The notes under the pieces are model-generated. The model did no database searches. It was not told where the DNA came from and saw only the letters and a list, made by a program, of their open reading frames with translations. Below are positions 48,850 through 61,530 of a stretch of 64,000 bases of DNA, piece by piece; within the stretch, counting starts at the first letter, position 1, and every line of letters starts with the position of its first letter. A program made the position numbers and the translations under genes. The DNA comes from Pegea sp. RAD2-039 (Eukaryota > Chordata > Thaliacea > Salpida > Salpidae). The stretch is from positions 992,001 to 1,056,000 of the forward strand of contig JAQGEQ010000380.1 of assembly GCA_034620365.1 (NCBI GenBank). The letters are read 5' to 3'.

Positions 48850-50460
48850 GGCATACTTTGAAATTACTTAAGTTTTATTGTCATATAAAGCTCAACAATA
48901 GTAATATGAAACAAAACTATTAAGGATGAAGCTTTTTTTATAAATTATAATATTTTGAAAGTAGAAGATTATTTTAAACTTCTTCTTCTTTCTCACATTT
49001 TAAGTTGTAAAAAACAAAGTAAATCATAATCAAATTTTTATGGTTTACTTGCTTTGGATATATAAGTACGTAGAGATTTTTAATTAAAATCTAGAAGGTT
49101 GAGCTTTAATGTTATAATTAACTTTTGAATGAAAACGTTCAATAGTTTAGCAAAATCTAGTCTCTCAAGTGAATCTTTCATTGATAATTGAAAAATGATA
49201 CCAAGTATTACAAAAAAATATTCCTTGAACAAAAAATAAGTTTAAGACATGTAAAAATACTATTTTTTCTTAATTTGTTTTTTACAATAGGTTAGTTTAG
49301 AAACAAAAATGTTTACAAAATGTGAGTAATTTTGTAATACATTTTAAATATTTTGTAATATAACTTCATATAGCTGGAAATTACGATTGCTTGAAGCTAT
49401 TAATGGTGTTTTTTTGGTTCTTGTTCAGTTTAAAATTGATTTTCTAAAAATATAGCAACATAATTAGTAACATTTATTCTTAAATTCGAAGTGTATTTTA
49501 GTTTCGAAGAAAGTTTAAAGCGACAATTTTTTAAAGTAGAAAAATTAATGAAATTACCATAAATCTAAAGTAGGATCAGCAAATACTCAAATAAATGATA
49601 TCCTAAAAAGTTCTAATATTGCAAAAGTAAAGACTTAATTTTTTCTGAAACTTATTTCAAAGTGAATTACGAATTTAAAGGACGCAGTTTAAAAGTTGTT
49701 TAGTTTATTCGTCAGTTAATCGAGTATAATATCGATTTTTCTCATTTTAATCATTTCAATGGAAAATGATTCGATCGTAGTGTAGAATCAAATGCGTGGA
49801 CAATTTATAAGAATCTGTTTTCAAATTCAAAATTTTTTTCTCATAAACTCAACTCTGAAAGCAAATTTCTACCTTTAAAGCTTGCTTTCAACCCAAACTC
49901 TGGTTTGTTTTCTGATTATTATTTTATAAGAAGTTATCTAAACTGAAAGACGAATTTCAAATATAAGTGAAAAGTTTTCTAGCCATCTTTTGCTATCAAA
50001 CCATCATTTTCCGGATAAACAATTCAATTTCGAGAACAACATCATGAAATTGTTCAACGCAATTGACACTGAGGTGAAGTTTTCAGGTGAAAGTGTTTTA
50101 AACTTGCGATAACTCAGCGCGCTTGTTTTGAAACAATTTATCTATCGTTGTTGGAACAACTTTGATATATCAGCGTAAAAAATTAAGAAAGAAAATTATT
50201 GGTGCAAAATGACGAAAAGTTGACTGACAATTTAGGATAAGATTGGATACCTGGTGGAAAACAGTTGTTGGTTGTAGTTACATTTCATTAAGTAGGTAAA
50301 AAGTGAATTAGTTTTTCAACAAGAAGCAAGATTTTTGTATATACAGAATAATTGAACTTTATAGTCAGTGTTTTGTAATCATTTCTAAAAACTTTCAAGA
50401 ATAATTGATCTTCAAAGTAACAAAATTAAGTTGTTATGATGATACTTAAGAAGTTTAAAT
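48850..50460. other. Intergenic, possibly including a decayed LINE 5' part
   Basis: AT-rich DNA. From about 49700 the composition becomes slightly less AT-biased and stop-riddled frames run into the RT relic that follows, so the element may have started here. No motif is readable. Confidence 0.3.
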
Positions 50461-50464
50461 CATG

Positions 50465-51610
50465 TGATTGTGTGATAACCCTACTCTTATCTCTTGGGGG
50501 AGCAATTTTCAAACATATTTAACAGCATCAATAACTCTGTTGAAAGTTTTATCTTGGAGTTTTAATTGGTGTTTCTAATGATGGTATTTATATCAATGAT
50601 ATTATAGACTATTCTTCATCTCTAAATGAAAGTTTAGTTCTTTTTTCCAACGATGTCAAATTTTTAAGTGCTAAATCTTCAATTTACCATGAAGTCGACT
50701 ATTCTATGGCTTGGGTCTTCTTAAATCATGCTAGTTACCGGCAAATGCTTCCATATCATAATAAGCAAACCCTCAAACTCTAACCCAACACCAGCTGTCT
50801 TTTATCTAAACAACAATAATTTGTTTTGGTACTTTATGAGCTTGTGCATCTTCATCTCTTATGACGTGAAATTATATAAATTACTACTCACCATGAAAAT
50901 TATTTGTTTATGATTGTTTCATCTGCTTCATACCTAACTTTCAACTCTTTTAGAACCAGAAATATTTGGAAGAACACTTTTCACATCATACATCCGTCCC
51001 AAATTAAATTTCAACTCTTTTGTATAGGCCCTCACCTTGAAAAAGATAACATAAGGCTTGATTCCGTTCATGGATCGTTTACTAAGAAAGCTTTCCTTAT
51101 ATATAGCATACTATTTTCACATACAAACCGTCTCTATAAGCTTAATATAAAATTCTTCCAATCTCGACGCTTTTACCGATCCTGTGCTACTGTATGCAAT
51201 CATTAGTAGTTTCTGTCATCTTAACGTTAATCAATTTATTAAAGATCGCAATCTTTCATTCGTTCTCAAAGACTAGTTAGTCAAAATTAGTTTACTCAAC
51301 AATTTTAATAACACCCAGTACAGTTTTCTAAAACTTTCTATCAACTCCATCACTTCATCAAAGTCAGTCACCTCTTTTTAAACCTTGCTTAAGAGCTATA
51401 GATTGTGTAACTTAGTGTATAGGGTATGATACTACCTATTACTTCATTCTGTTTTGTTAGTTTGCATTTTTGATTAATGATTTATATTTATACCTCTGCA
51501 GTGTTTCTATTTTTCTATAACTTCCGCTTTTTTTCGCTATCAGAGCTGCATAGTTTTTAATCTGCAGTCATGCGTTAAACAAAGTAAATAAATAGATAAA
51601 TAAAATATAT
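50465..51610 (+). mobile_element. Non-LTR retrotransposon relic: RT C-terminal part and 3' tail
   Basis: Reading across frames on the plus strand: LLSLGGAIF near 50490 in the position of the S-L-L-G-P-L block, YINDIIDYSSSLNESLVLFS near 50590 with N-D-V-K-F-L-S in place of the catalytic A-D-D-T-K-L. Then ISYDVKLYKLL (50860), TLFTSYIRPKLNFNSF (near 50975) and the thumb-like stretch SFTKKAFLIYSILFSHTNRL, followed by YKLNIKFFQSRRFYRSC, near 51070-51180. These correspond to the C-terminal region of CR1/Jockey elements (S-x-V-R-P-x-L-E-Y and F-T-x-R-x-x-x-L-x-x-x-x-Y-x-x-R-L-x-x-L-x-L-x-x-L-x-x-R-R). The copy ends in an A/T tail (AAAGTAAATAAATAGATAAATAAAATA). The catalytic Asp pair is lost and several stops are present. 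Confidence 0.68.
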
Positions 51611-54600
51611 TTATTTATGATGCTCGTTGCTATAGATATATATTTCTATTCTATGATACAGCAAAAGGAATAGAAAATCAATTAGTGATTATCAGCTGAA
51701 CTTAATATAAACAAATAAAAACTGATACAGCTGCTTGTAATGGCCACTGACCACAGCCTTCTATGATGAGACCCGATTGAGGGCTCAACTGCAGGAAGTG
51801 TGAAAAAAAATTGATTAAGTAAATATCATATTCATATTTCACAGCAAATTGGATTAAAAAGAGTGCGCCCAGTTAACACAAGTGAAAAAAAGGTCTTTTG
51901 ATGCTGTTGATGCCGAGTATACTGACTTGATAACAACAGTGCAATCATCAATCAATGTTATTTATTTTAACAGATTTTATGATTTTACTACCTAATTAAG
52001 GTTATTTGTTCAAGGAAAATACATTTTCAGCTTGATCACAAAAAATGCTTGCTGATTTGGCATAGGTAGTTGACATTCTTTTAAACTTTTATTAAGTCTT
52101 CATAAGAAAAACAGTTATACTCTTAAAGACGAAGTAGTTTTTGGTGTTACTTAAATCTCTGTTTTTGAAAAATACAGCTTACTGGTAGTAATAAAACATA
52201 TTTTACGACTTTAGTAAACCATCAAGTTGACAGGTTTTTTGACACATATCATTTGTTGAATAGTAACTTGGTTGAAAACCTCAAAAATCGTAAAATTGAT
52301 TGAATATATTCTGTTTTGCTTCTAATGGAATAGTTACTTAATCTTATTACAGTAAATATTTGAAATATATTAACTTTATAACAGAAGATTATTTTACTGT
52401 ATACGTAAATGTCATTTGTATAGGGCTTTAATAAGAGCTTGTCATTTTGAATCTGTTGTATAGTATAAAGTAGTGTTACTTCGTGTGAGTTATCGATTGT
52501 GCTGTGTGTATTTTATAACATATAGAGTTTTGTTAAAGAGTTATAATAATTACGCAACTGCAGTTTCTGTTCGTATTCAAATAAAATTGCGAGATATGCA
52601 GTCGTCAAAGATGAATTTCTACCTGACATATAAAATTGAGTTTATAAGGGAAAATGTCCCAATTTTATTGCAAATGCCTAAAAGATTTCCTCATTTGCTT
52701 CAACATATAGGAATCAATCACATTTTAGTAAAGTGATTAGAATAAAAATTAGTACTGCAGCCGACTAACTATGAACATCTTTAACAGCTTTTACGAGCAA
52801 CTAGCTGTATAATTGTACCCTACTCTAACATAATTGTAAGTAGTAGAAATAAACCTCAAACTTTGTAATACAATGACTTTGCTAGAATTTTTTTGAATCT
52901 TATTTAGGTGAACATTTAATTATCAGTTGAGTTATTAAACTTTTTTAAAAATCTGCAATTTTTGAATACTGTCAAAACTGAAATGCGGCTTTCAAGCTTA
53001 ACAAGTTTGAAAACCCCTGTAATTGTATAATCATATTGTCCTTTTAAAGTTTCATTGAAACTATAACTGCTCTAAACTTTGATATCTAACCAAAACAACT
53101 TGGTAAGTATCTTATTCAACGGGCCGTCGATAAAGCTGAACTGAAATGAAAATAGCTGATTACTACAGTTTTAACTTTATTAACAACTGAGCCAAATTGA
53201 AAATGATAGTATGAAAAATAAAATATGCTGATGAAAACAATTATACAGCTCACTTTTGTTACAGCGCTTGTGTAATTGTTTTCTACTAACTTCCTTAAAT
53301 ATCAGTAAAAATGAACGCATAAAAAAATCAGTATTCAGAATCACTACATAAATAAACAAAAGTAATGTTTGCACAATGATAAAATCTTATTACAAAAAGT
53401 AAATAAAGATTTAGACTTTCTAGTAATAGCTTAGAAAATAATATTTTCAAAGTTTTAAGAAATCACTTTGTGTTTATATATCCTTTACTGTTTATCCTTT
53501 GTCACAATTTTTGTTGCCTTTTGTCTTCTCTCACAGCAGTTTCAGTTTTGATATTTTAAAATAGTTTTGTGTCACTTCATGTAGTAAATACTTCGATGAA
53601 ATCAGTTTCTATTTTTAATTCAAATATCACCAAACAACTTATCAAACAAAACTATGTTTTAATTAACTTGTCTTAAGTTATGTTTGAAGTTGCAAAGAGT
53701 TTATTCGTAGCAGAAAATAGTGAAAATTAAAAGAAAATTTGAATAGTAGTTTTGTGGTACTTCATGTAGTGATGAGAACATCATTAGAACGTTAGCTGTA
53801 AAATTTAATCAATTCGTTGTAAATAATCCACATTTTATATTTCCGAATTTCCTGGTATCAATTAAAACTATTAATGAAATATTTTCTGCAAAGTTTTGCT
53901 ATTATTACTTCTGTGTGGTTCTTATATCGTAATGTTTGGTTTAATAATTTTTTGATATAAGAAGAAATCCAAGAAGAAAGGTTCGACGATCACCAAATGA
54001 TTGCATTTATCACATCCCTGTAAAAACGCGGGCGTCACTAACTAGCTTATTAAAAAAGTAAACTGCCATTTCATTTTCCAACCCTTCTTTTTGTTACTTT
54101 TTATAGTATATCTTTCGTACATCTTTGCACTATCTTTGGACCTAGAAGCACTTCCAATGAAAATCTATGTAAATAAAAGATCCTCTGAAAAATAAAATGC
54201 TTTATTGCTTCAAGTAGGAAATTAGTTGAACAAAAATGGTGTCATTAGAAAAATATTCTTCATTTATCTCTAATAGGTATATTTTACCAAAAAGCTGATA
54301 ACGTATAGTTGCACATATACTTCAAGAAGTTAATGTCATTACTTCTATGACTTTTTCTTCTTATAGTAAAAAAGAGGATACCTTTAAGTTTGTATTTGAA
54401 GAATTGCAGTATATGTTAAAAATTTATACGGAATCTGTTTGCGAATAAAACAGATGTGGTCTTTCATGTAGTAAAAGTTATACAAAAACCGCAATTACAA
54501 AAAAAAACTGCAAAAGTTGTCGAAGTTTCGTGGATATTATTTGGGAAAAACTAACAGAGTTTAATTTGATCAAACCAAAGATCGTCGGGTTATAGTTAAA

Positions 54601-57600
54601 TAAACTCATTGCTCTGCTTAAATCAAAAGAGTCTCGACCAAGATGAGGATATTAAAGATATTAATGTCCCAGAAATTCAAAAGTAGTTATCATTGCTCTT
54701 GCCATCAGTTTGTTTGAAATGTACCCTTGCTGCCCTAATGTCACTCATCAAGCCACAAAGGTTGGATTAACCAATTGTTAAGGGCTATAACATTGTGACC
54801 TCATATCGTCAGCTCGTGGAGAAACCTTTATAAGGTAGCCGAATGAAGTTGAAGTTTTACATTTCAACCCCATTTCTCTTTATCGTTTTTACTGAAAGAA
54901 AAGAATAGAGGAAACATCACAGAGCTATAAAACTAGATTCGAAGTTTCATAGTCAACTAGAAGCCTTAGAGAAATGACAAGTTTATTACTACTTATATAA
55001 GATCAGCAATGTTAACACAAAAAACTATCACTACTTGAAAAGGGTAGTTCAGTTCATTTGATAGAATTTGCATATAAAATTTTCACCTATAGCTTTGATT
55101 CATTCCTTTTTATTACTAATAATTTTGCTTGAATAAGGTATAAAAAAGTTGTATTTTCTTGGTTTTACCGAATTTGTGTTTTTGAGTTAATCTAAGACCA
55201 ATAATTAAACTTATGCTTTATAGCCACAATTATAAAAAAATATTTTCAGCAAAAATATTCATAAAAACAAAGAAAGTTAAAGAGCTTGGAGCGAGCTGTA
55301 CAAGAGAAGTGCTTAGAAGAAAACTATTTATATCACTAATAGATAAAAGCACAAATAAATAAAAGCATAAATAGCACAAGTAGATGAAGAGTAGACTTGC
55401 TAGTGGTTCAACATTAAATGGTTAAATAAAGATAAAAAAGTGAACTCAAGGAAATTCTAGTTTAACTTAAAAGTGCTAAGCAACAAGAGCAAAAAGGCAA
55501 AATAAATCCAAATATCAACTATTTACAAGTTTAATCTGTAGCTTTTTTTAACTCAGATATTTATTTCGTAAATCTGAATTTCTTTAAATTTTGACAAAGT
55601 TAGATGAAACTTATAAGAGTTTCAAATGAAAATAAACCGTCAACGAAATCTGTAGAACTGACAGAAGTCAAATTATTATTGAAATTTATTATGGCTGATG
55701 TGTAAAGAAGTTATAAGATATTCGGACGAGCAAAGTTAAGTAATGAAGACTAATAATACCATACCCACTTATGAAAACGAAAAAAATGGTCGAACATCTT
55801 TCAATAGCGCTGTAAATACTCAATCTCAATGTGCTGTATTAATTATGACAAAATGTATAAGTAGGGTTCTCAACCTTCCACTACATTGTAATATCAAAAA
55901 AATAAAAAAAATCTTGTAAAAATCATAAAAGTACCATAACGCAAACAGTACCAAAAAATCATGAAAATGAGCAAATTTGTTTTAATGTGATGTTTGAAGC
56001 TTATTTTTACTATTAGCAATTATTATTACTATTGTACTTGATGCGGTTTGCAATTACAGCTTTAAATAATTGTCAGTTATTGCTCGGTAATATTGACTTT
56101 TTATTCTAAATATTTTATTGAGAAGTGATTCTAACCCAAATGTCAAACTAAATAAGCGAGGAATCTTCTTATAACTCTTCAATAAATCGGGATATTTTCC
56201 CTCTGAATCTCGACTTTAAACTCCCAACAGATCTTTAACTTTTAGCTCAAAATTTGATTTCATATCTGGTAATTCCAACTAAATAAGATCATAAACTGCA
56301 AAACTATACTTTAATACAATCAACTAAGAATTCTCTTATAAGAAAAACCGATTCTACATCACCTTATCGACGTTCAAACTAGCTAAAATGTTTAGGAGCT
56401 TTTTGAAATACTAATAATGGTTCTATAAATCTGAAAAGATACGTTGGCACAATGGTTTGGAAATGGTTGGAGAGTTAGAAGGTTGGAAAATATTTTTTAT
56501 TTTTATCAGCAAGCTGTATCTTTTAAGAGGAAAGTTGTTCCCCGTAGTTTTTAAAGTAGTTTGTAAAAAGCTATTTAAGAATGAGAAATGTATAGTAAGT
56601 TTAACTTAGATATTTATTGCCATAAGGATGTTCCGTTTATCAACTAAAATTGATTTTTAACTAGAGCTTGCAACATTCTTTAAATCAAGAATTTATAATA
56701 GTAGAGCTTACAATCAGCTAAAAGCAGAAAAGCATGTTTCTTCGAAGACATAACAAATTACTAGTGTTATGTACAAAATCTGATCGACGACTAAAATTTG
56801 GGATGCAAAAATACTTAAAATTTGTTGATAATATGCCTTTTCAAAAACTAAATTGATATCATATTATCATTTTGTACTAATATTTTGTCATTATAGATTG
56901 ACAATATTATGACGATTTTGCTGAAATAAATAAACTTTTATTTCAATAAAAATATTCAATAGTATGAAACAATTTACAAAAATATACCAACACTTTCGAA
57001 CTTTAAAAAACCACTGAAAAGCTGAGGGTCATCTTCGAAAAGTACTTTCAAATAGATTAGGTCTCGACAGTAACCAGTGAATGAAAATTTAAAATTTAAT
57101 GACGAAAAAGCTATGTGAATGAGGAAAAACTGAAATACAAGTTTATAGATTTGGAAGGTGTGAGTTGGACTTACACTGTAAGGTTACAAGTATTAAGATA
57201 ATTCTAGAATGTAAAAATTAAATTAACAATATAGTGAGTACGGTGCTTATATTTGTGACAAGAATAAAAATGAGGCACTTTCCTGTAAGAAAGAGATAAA
57301 AGATAAAGTTATATCGCTAAATCAAACTAGTTGAAGCACAGGTAGAAGAAAACTTACTGATATTTTAACAGCAAATCGTTGAGAAGGAATCACAAAATTA
57401 AAAGATGCTATCGCAATTGATATGACTTGTAAACTTTTGGAATCGTTAGTTTAAAATTGAAAGTCTGAGACATCAGTTAATAGCGATAATGCTGTTTAGG
57501 GATGATGAATTTACTTAAAAGAGCAGCTCTGACAGAAAACTTTTAACATTATTCAACAACTGAAAGATTTGCCGCATCAAAGTGTAGTTGATAGTCAACC

Positions 57601-60600
57601 AAATCTGTAAGATTTTCAATGAAACTTTTACGGAATATAATAAAGGAATAAAGAAGATAGCTGAAAAATAATAAATAATAGCTGAAAATATAAAAGCTGA
57701 AAAATTTTAGCAAAGGTGCGCATAAAAGATGTATTTATATTTGGAAGGCTCACCACAGTCTCAGAGGTTTGCAAGAGAATGTCGTCAAGAAGAAAGAAAA
57801 CAAGAATTGATGCAAACCGACACGCTGCAGAAGTCATCACCAATTACTTGGGTACTGGGACAACAATAGCAAATAATTAACATTTAGATATACGTGGCTA
57901 CTCAACAAACAAAAAGGGCAAAATGACGAAATCCTTACTAAAGATTGGGTTCTAATTCAGGATATTTCCCGACTTCTAGTTGCTATAATTTACTAAATCT
58001 CCGAAAAAGTTTCTATAGTAATCTTCAGTAGCCAGTGAAGATTTATAGAAGAATAACTAAATTTTAGTAACTATAGAAATTAGTTTGCGCCTAAAAACTG
58101 TCCAGGATGTAAAAGTGTTATGAAAAGACATCAAGTTATGTCACAAAGTAAATGAACTTGTTACTGTATAAACTTTAGCAATAAAGTTTGATTAAAGAAC
58201 TCAGTGTTTTGTGATTTATAGTTTATTGGTGGTGCATTACTTGAATAAAGCTGACATTTCTAAAACTCTCTATGTGTTTTGAGCTTAATATTAAATATGT
58301 ATCCACTTTACTTGGAGTTTCTTTTGCTTCAATTGTTTATGTAAGAAATCCTTTAGGAACTTTTTAACATGCTTAGATCTCACGTGTTTCAATATCCATA
58401 TTTTGCAATTTTCATCGACCAAAAATTCTTGTTTACAAACTCATTTTCATTCTATGGCAAAATACGAAAAATGAAAAAAAAAATTGTTCAATGGTTAGGC
58501 TTATTGGAACAAATAGTATCTCATGGTTTGAGTTATTAAACTTAGATTGTGTTCACTATGACTTCAATTCTTATGTTTGTGTTAAGGCTATACATCGTTA
58601 GCTTAGAATAGAACTATAATTGAATTATTCTATTGAGAGCTTTTTTAGTAACTATTTTGTTTTTATTTCTAAATGTTTTCAAAAGTAGAAATAGCTTAAA
58701 AATAGAAAATTAAGTTACTAGAATGATACTTACAATTTTGTAACATTTTATTGAAGTGTCTACAGAAAGGTTACTCTTTTGTTAAAAATGTTTTAAATTA
58801 GTTTTTGATTACATTTTTTTCAATAAATCTGAATTATTTTGTTATTAGAAACTCTAGTTATCTATTAGAGCTTACATTAAAAAATGATACTTATTTTGAT
58901 ATGACATAAACATGCTTCTTTTTGGTTTAAATTGTTTGGAACCATATTAATAGTCATTTTTGTGTCGATATACAGCATTATAAGCCAATTTTATAAAAAA
59001 TAAGTTTTATAATTTTTTTACTGTTCCAAGTATGTCAAAAGAGACTTAAAGAAATATTAGTCTTCAGCAAGAAAATCTTCAAAATAATTGGGAAGAAAAC
59101 TTTTTTCAAACTACAGTAGATAACAGGACACAATAAATTTGATGTTATCCGATAAAACAAACTCTTAAATTGTTCAATATTGATTGTCACTAGAAAAATC
59201 ATCATTTTAAGCATGAATGTCAAGAAAAAAGTTAGATGCTTTTAAGCTAGCACACAAGAAAAAAATAGTATGTTGTAATATCACTAAAAGGTCTTACAAC
59301 GTAAGTTATCCACTTGCCTAAATAATGAAAGCATATTCAAATGAGGAAAGTATTGGGTCAGCTATCGACATGTTTGCAGAAGAATGTCTTATTGCAGTGG
59401 TGCAACACATTAAGCTTATATCTAGATGCAAGAAGTAGTGCTGCGTTTATTATTAGTAGTGCTGCAAGACTCGATGATAGAGTGGAACATGCGAGGGAAG
59501 GAAGTATAAGAAAAGATACACCAAGAAAAGGCTACATAGGTAAGGATATAAAGATAAAACCTAGTTTTGTTGTCCTTTTGATAGGCATGCTCGTGACGAA
59601 ACAAGCTAATGCTAGAAAGACACACCCGAGTACCTTTTTTTACAGTAATGTAATTGAGATTATTTGGTGATCGGTGGAGCCTTCATCTTGCTTGCGTTTT
59701 CTTTTTTCATCTCTAGTGCTGACTCTTGCTTCGCTCACAAAAGATATTGACGGACTGTTGATGACTCTTTTTCATGATCCGCTGCAAGTAAAAACAAATA
59801 CAAGTGTTGCACACCAAGGTCCTTACCGAAGCTTTAACAAGGACTGTGTAGTGTTATTTTGAAGCACCTTTGTGTCTGCAGCTAGATGAAGTTTTATAAT
59901 TTCAATACAATATATTTAAGCCAAAGAATCAGGAGTTTAGTTATTTAAAAAGACTTTATGATCTTCTTCTTGATATTATATCATTTGTCTGGGAAAGAAA
60001 ATATTTCTCAGTTTAATGCAAGGAATCACTTACTGATTTGGTATTTATGGTTCACATTATCATACATCTTTCATTTGCAAACCACTCTCAACAAGTGAAA
60101 AATAAACTGTAGTGTAAGTTTACAGCACCGTATCTACTCTTATTAAAAGAACTGTGGTTTTGGAAAATATAGCTTAATAATCGAAGTATAATAAAGTTGT
60201 CTTCTGCAGTTAACCGTCGATCTGACAGATCTTAATAAAGCTTGTTATCTGATATTAGTTCTGTGCTTTAACGCTCTGCCTACAATGTTAGTCAATGATA
60301 CTTTTTCTTGTTTATTACAATTTGACGTAGTACGTTTGTTTTTGCACAATGTTCTTTGCATCGCCCGTGTATTGTGTGTTACTTTTGCACCTACACACAT
60401 TGGCTGAAAATATATATTCCGAGTCACAATACAATTTCAAATCAAACTACTCCGCCATAGACATGTGCGTCAACTACAAGAAAAATACAAAAACAGCACA
60501 GGCCTGTCAATTACGACACTGTCGAAGTTTAATTGTCTACTAAGCCTCTTTAACATGATAGAAATATCACGTATCAAAATTAAAACAACTGTTTTCTATG

Positions 60601-60880
60601 ATAGAAGCTACTTAAAAATATTTACCATAAAAAAGAGGGTAAAATGGAGACTTGTTCTTCCCCCAACGCTCTTTGGGGTTTGCTTCTAAATGTTACTACT
60701 ACAGGCGTTTCATGTGTCTTTAATTTAATTCGAGATCTGACGAAAGTCTTTTAAATGCATCGTGTTTAACAACGAAGAGCGAGGTAAAAACGATCACCAT
60801 CCATGATCTACCTTTTTCGATGACTTTTTAAAGATATTGATGAACCGATTTTCATGCCTGTGCAAACTTTCGAATGAAAA
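51611..60880. other. Gene-poor region, no intact gene seen
   Basis: Over 9 kb without a recognisable gene. It contains one copy of the 177-bp repeat (55502-55678) and several GC-richer stop-riddled patches (about 51730-51900, 54600-54850, 59330-59880, 60340-60560). The longest open frame (59341-59670, 109 codons) has no domain that I recognise and no splice context. Confidence 0.35.
55502..55678. repeat. Dispersed 177-bp repeat, copy 1
   Basis: Starts ATAAATCCAAATATCAACTA and ends CAGAAGTCAAATTATTA. It matches 63155-63331 at about 90% identity with no gaps visible by eye, in the same orientation. The half nearest the 3' end (from GTAAATCTGAATTTCTTTAA onward) is almost identical between copies. 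It has no open frame, no A-rich tail and no clear terminal inverted repeats. Confidence 0.85.
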
Positions 60881-60899
60881 TCAGTTTAAAAAGGCAAAA

Positions 60900-61530
60900 G
60901 TGCTTAGCCAAAATGTTAACAGCCAATCAACATCAACAACTCTGGCTCAAAAATAGCATCATCAGTATCAATAGATGCTGAGATCAACAGCTTCATCGTT
61001 AAAGCATCGAATATATTTGCACGGTTCACCTCCAGAGTTTTTGGAGAATCTAAAGCTATCTATCAAAACCAAGGCTGCCATTTACATAACCTTTGTCAGT
61101 AGTACGCTATTATAAGCCAGAGAAACTTATATTATGTCACAAACCAACAAAAATAAACTCAACAACTTTCATTTTCGATGTCTTTGTCGTATCCTACATA
61201 TAAAATAGAAGCAACGGATCTCAAACTAGGAAGTATTGAAGTACAGTGGCCTGATAGCATTATACAGCATGCTAAGCCAGCACAGGCTTCCCTAGCTCAG
61301 TCACAAACGGTGGACGAGAGATGGACAATTCTAAATTATCTGTTGTAAAGAGAGCCCTTTAAAGGCAAAATTAATATCGCCTGGCCCTGTCTTTGTTTTA
61401 AAGATACATGCAAGCGCGACATGAAATCGCAAATATCTATACCAGCAAATGTCGCTCTCTACTCCGCAAACAGATGGAACTGAAGGACAGAGAAGAAAAA
61501 TCACCACCAAAGAAACTTCAAAAATTGTTT
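60900..61530 (+). mobile_element. Non-LTR retrotransposon relic: C-terminal end of an endonuclease/RT ORF
   Basis: Through shifting frames on the plus strand, the region reads AEINSFIVKASNIFARF, YAIISQRNLYYV, LNNFHFRCLCRIL (61158-61196), EVLKYSGLIALYSMLSQHRL (about 61230-61290), then LKGKINIAWPCLCFKDTCKR and DMKS near 61360-61430. The spacing matches the conserved C-terminal block of animal LINE polyproteins, with L-L-Y-G-x-E-T-W, L-x-x-F-H-x-R-C-L-R-x-I-L, V-L-x-x-x-x-x-x-S-x-x-x-x-x-x-x-L-R-W, and Y-K-D-x-x-K-R-D-L-K. The R-C-L-C-R-I-L core and the K-D-T-C-K-R-D-M-K motif are best preserved. Stops and frameshifts are many, so it is long dead. Its GC content exceeds that of the neighbouring DNA. 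Confidence 0.65.

Noticed and set aside
59341-59670. Longest plus-strand open frame in the right part of the window, 109 codons
   Set aside because: No domain, no splice context, and it overlaps an open frame on the other strand in a GC-richer patch; probably transposon debris.
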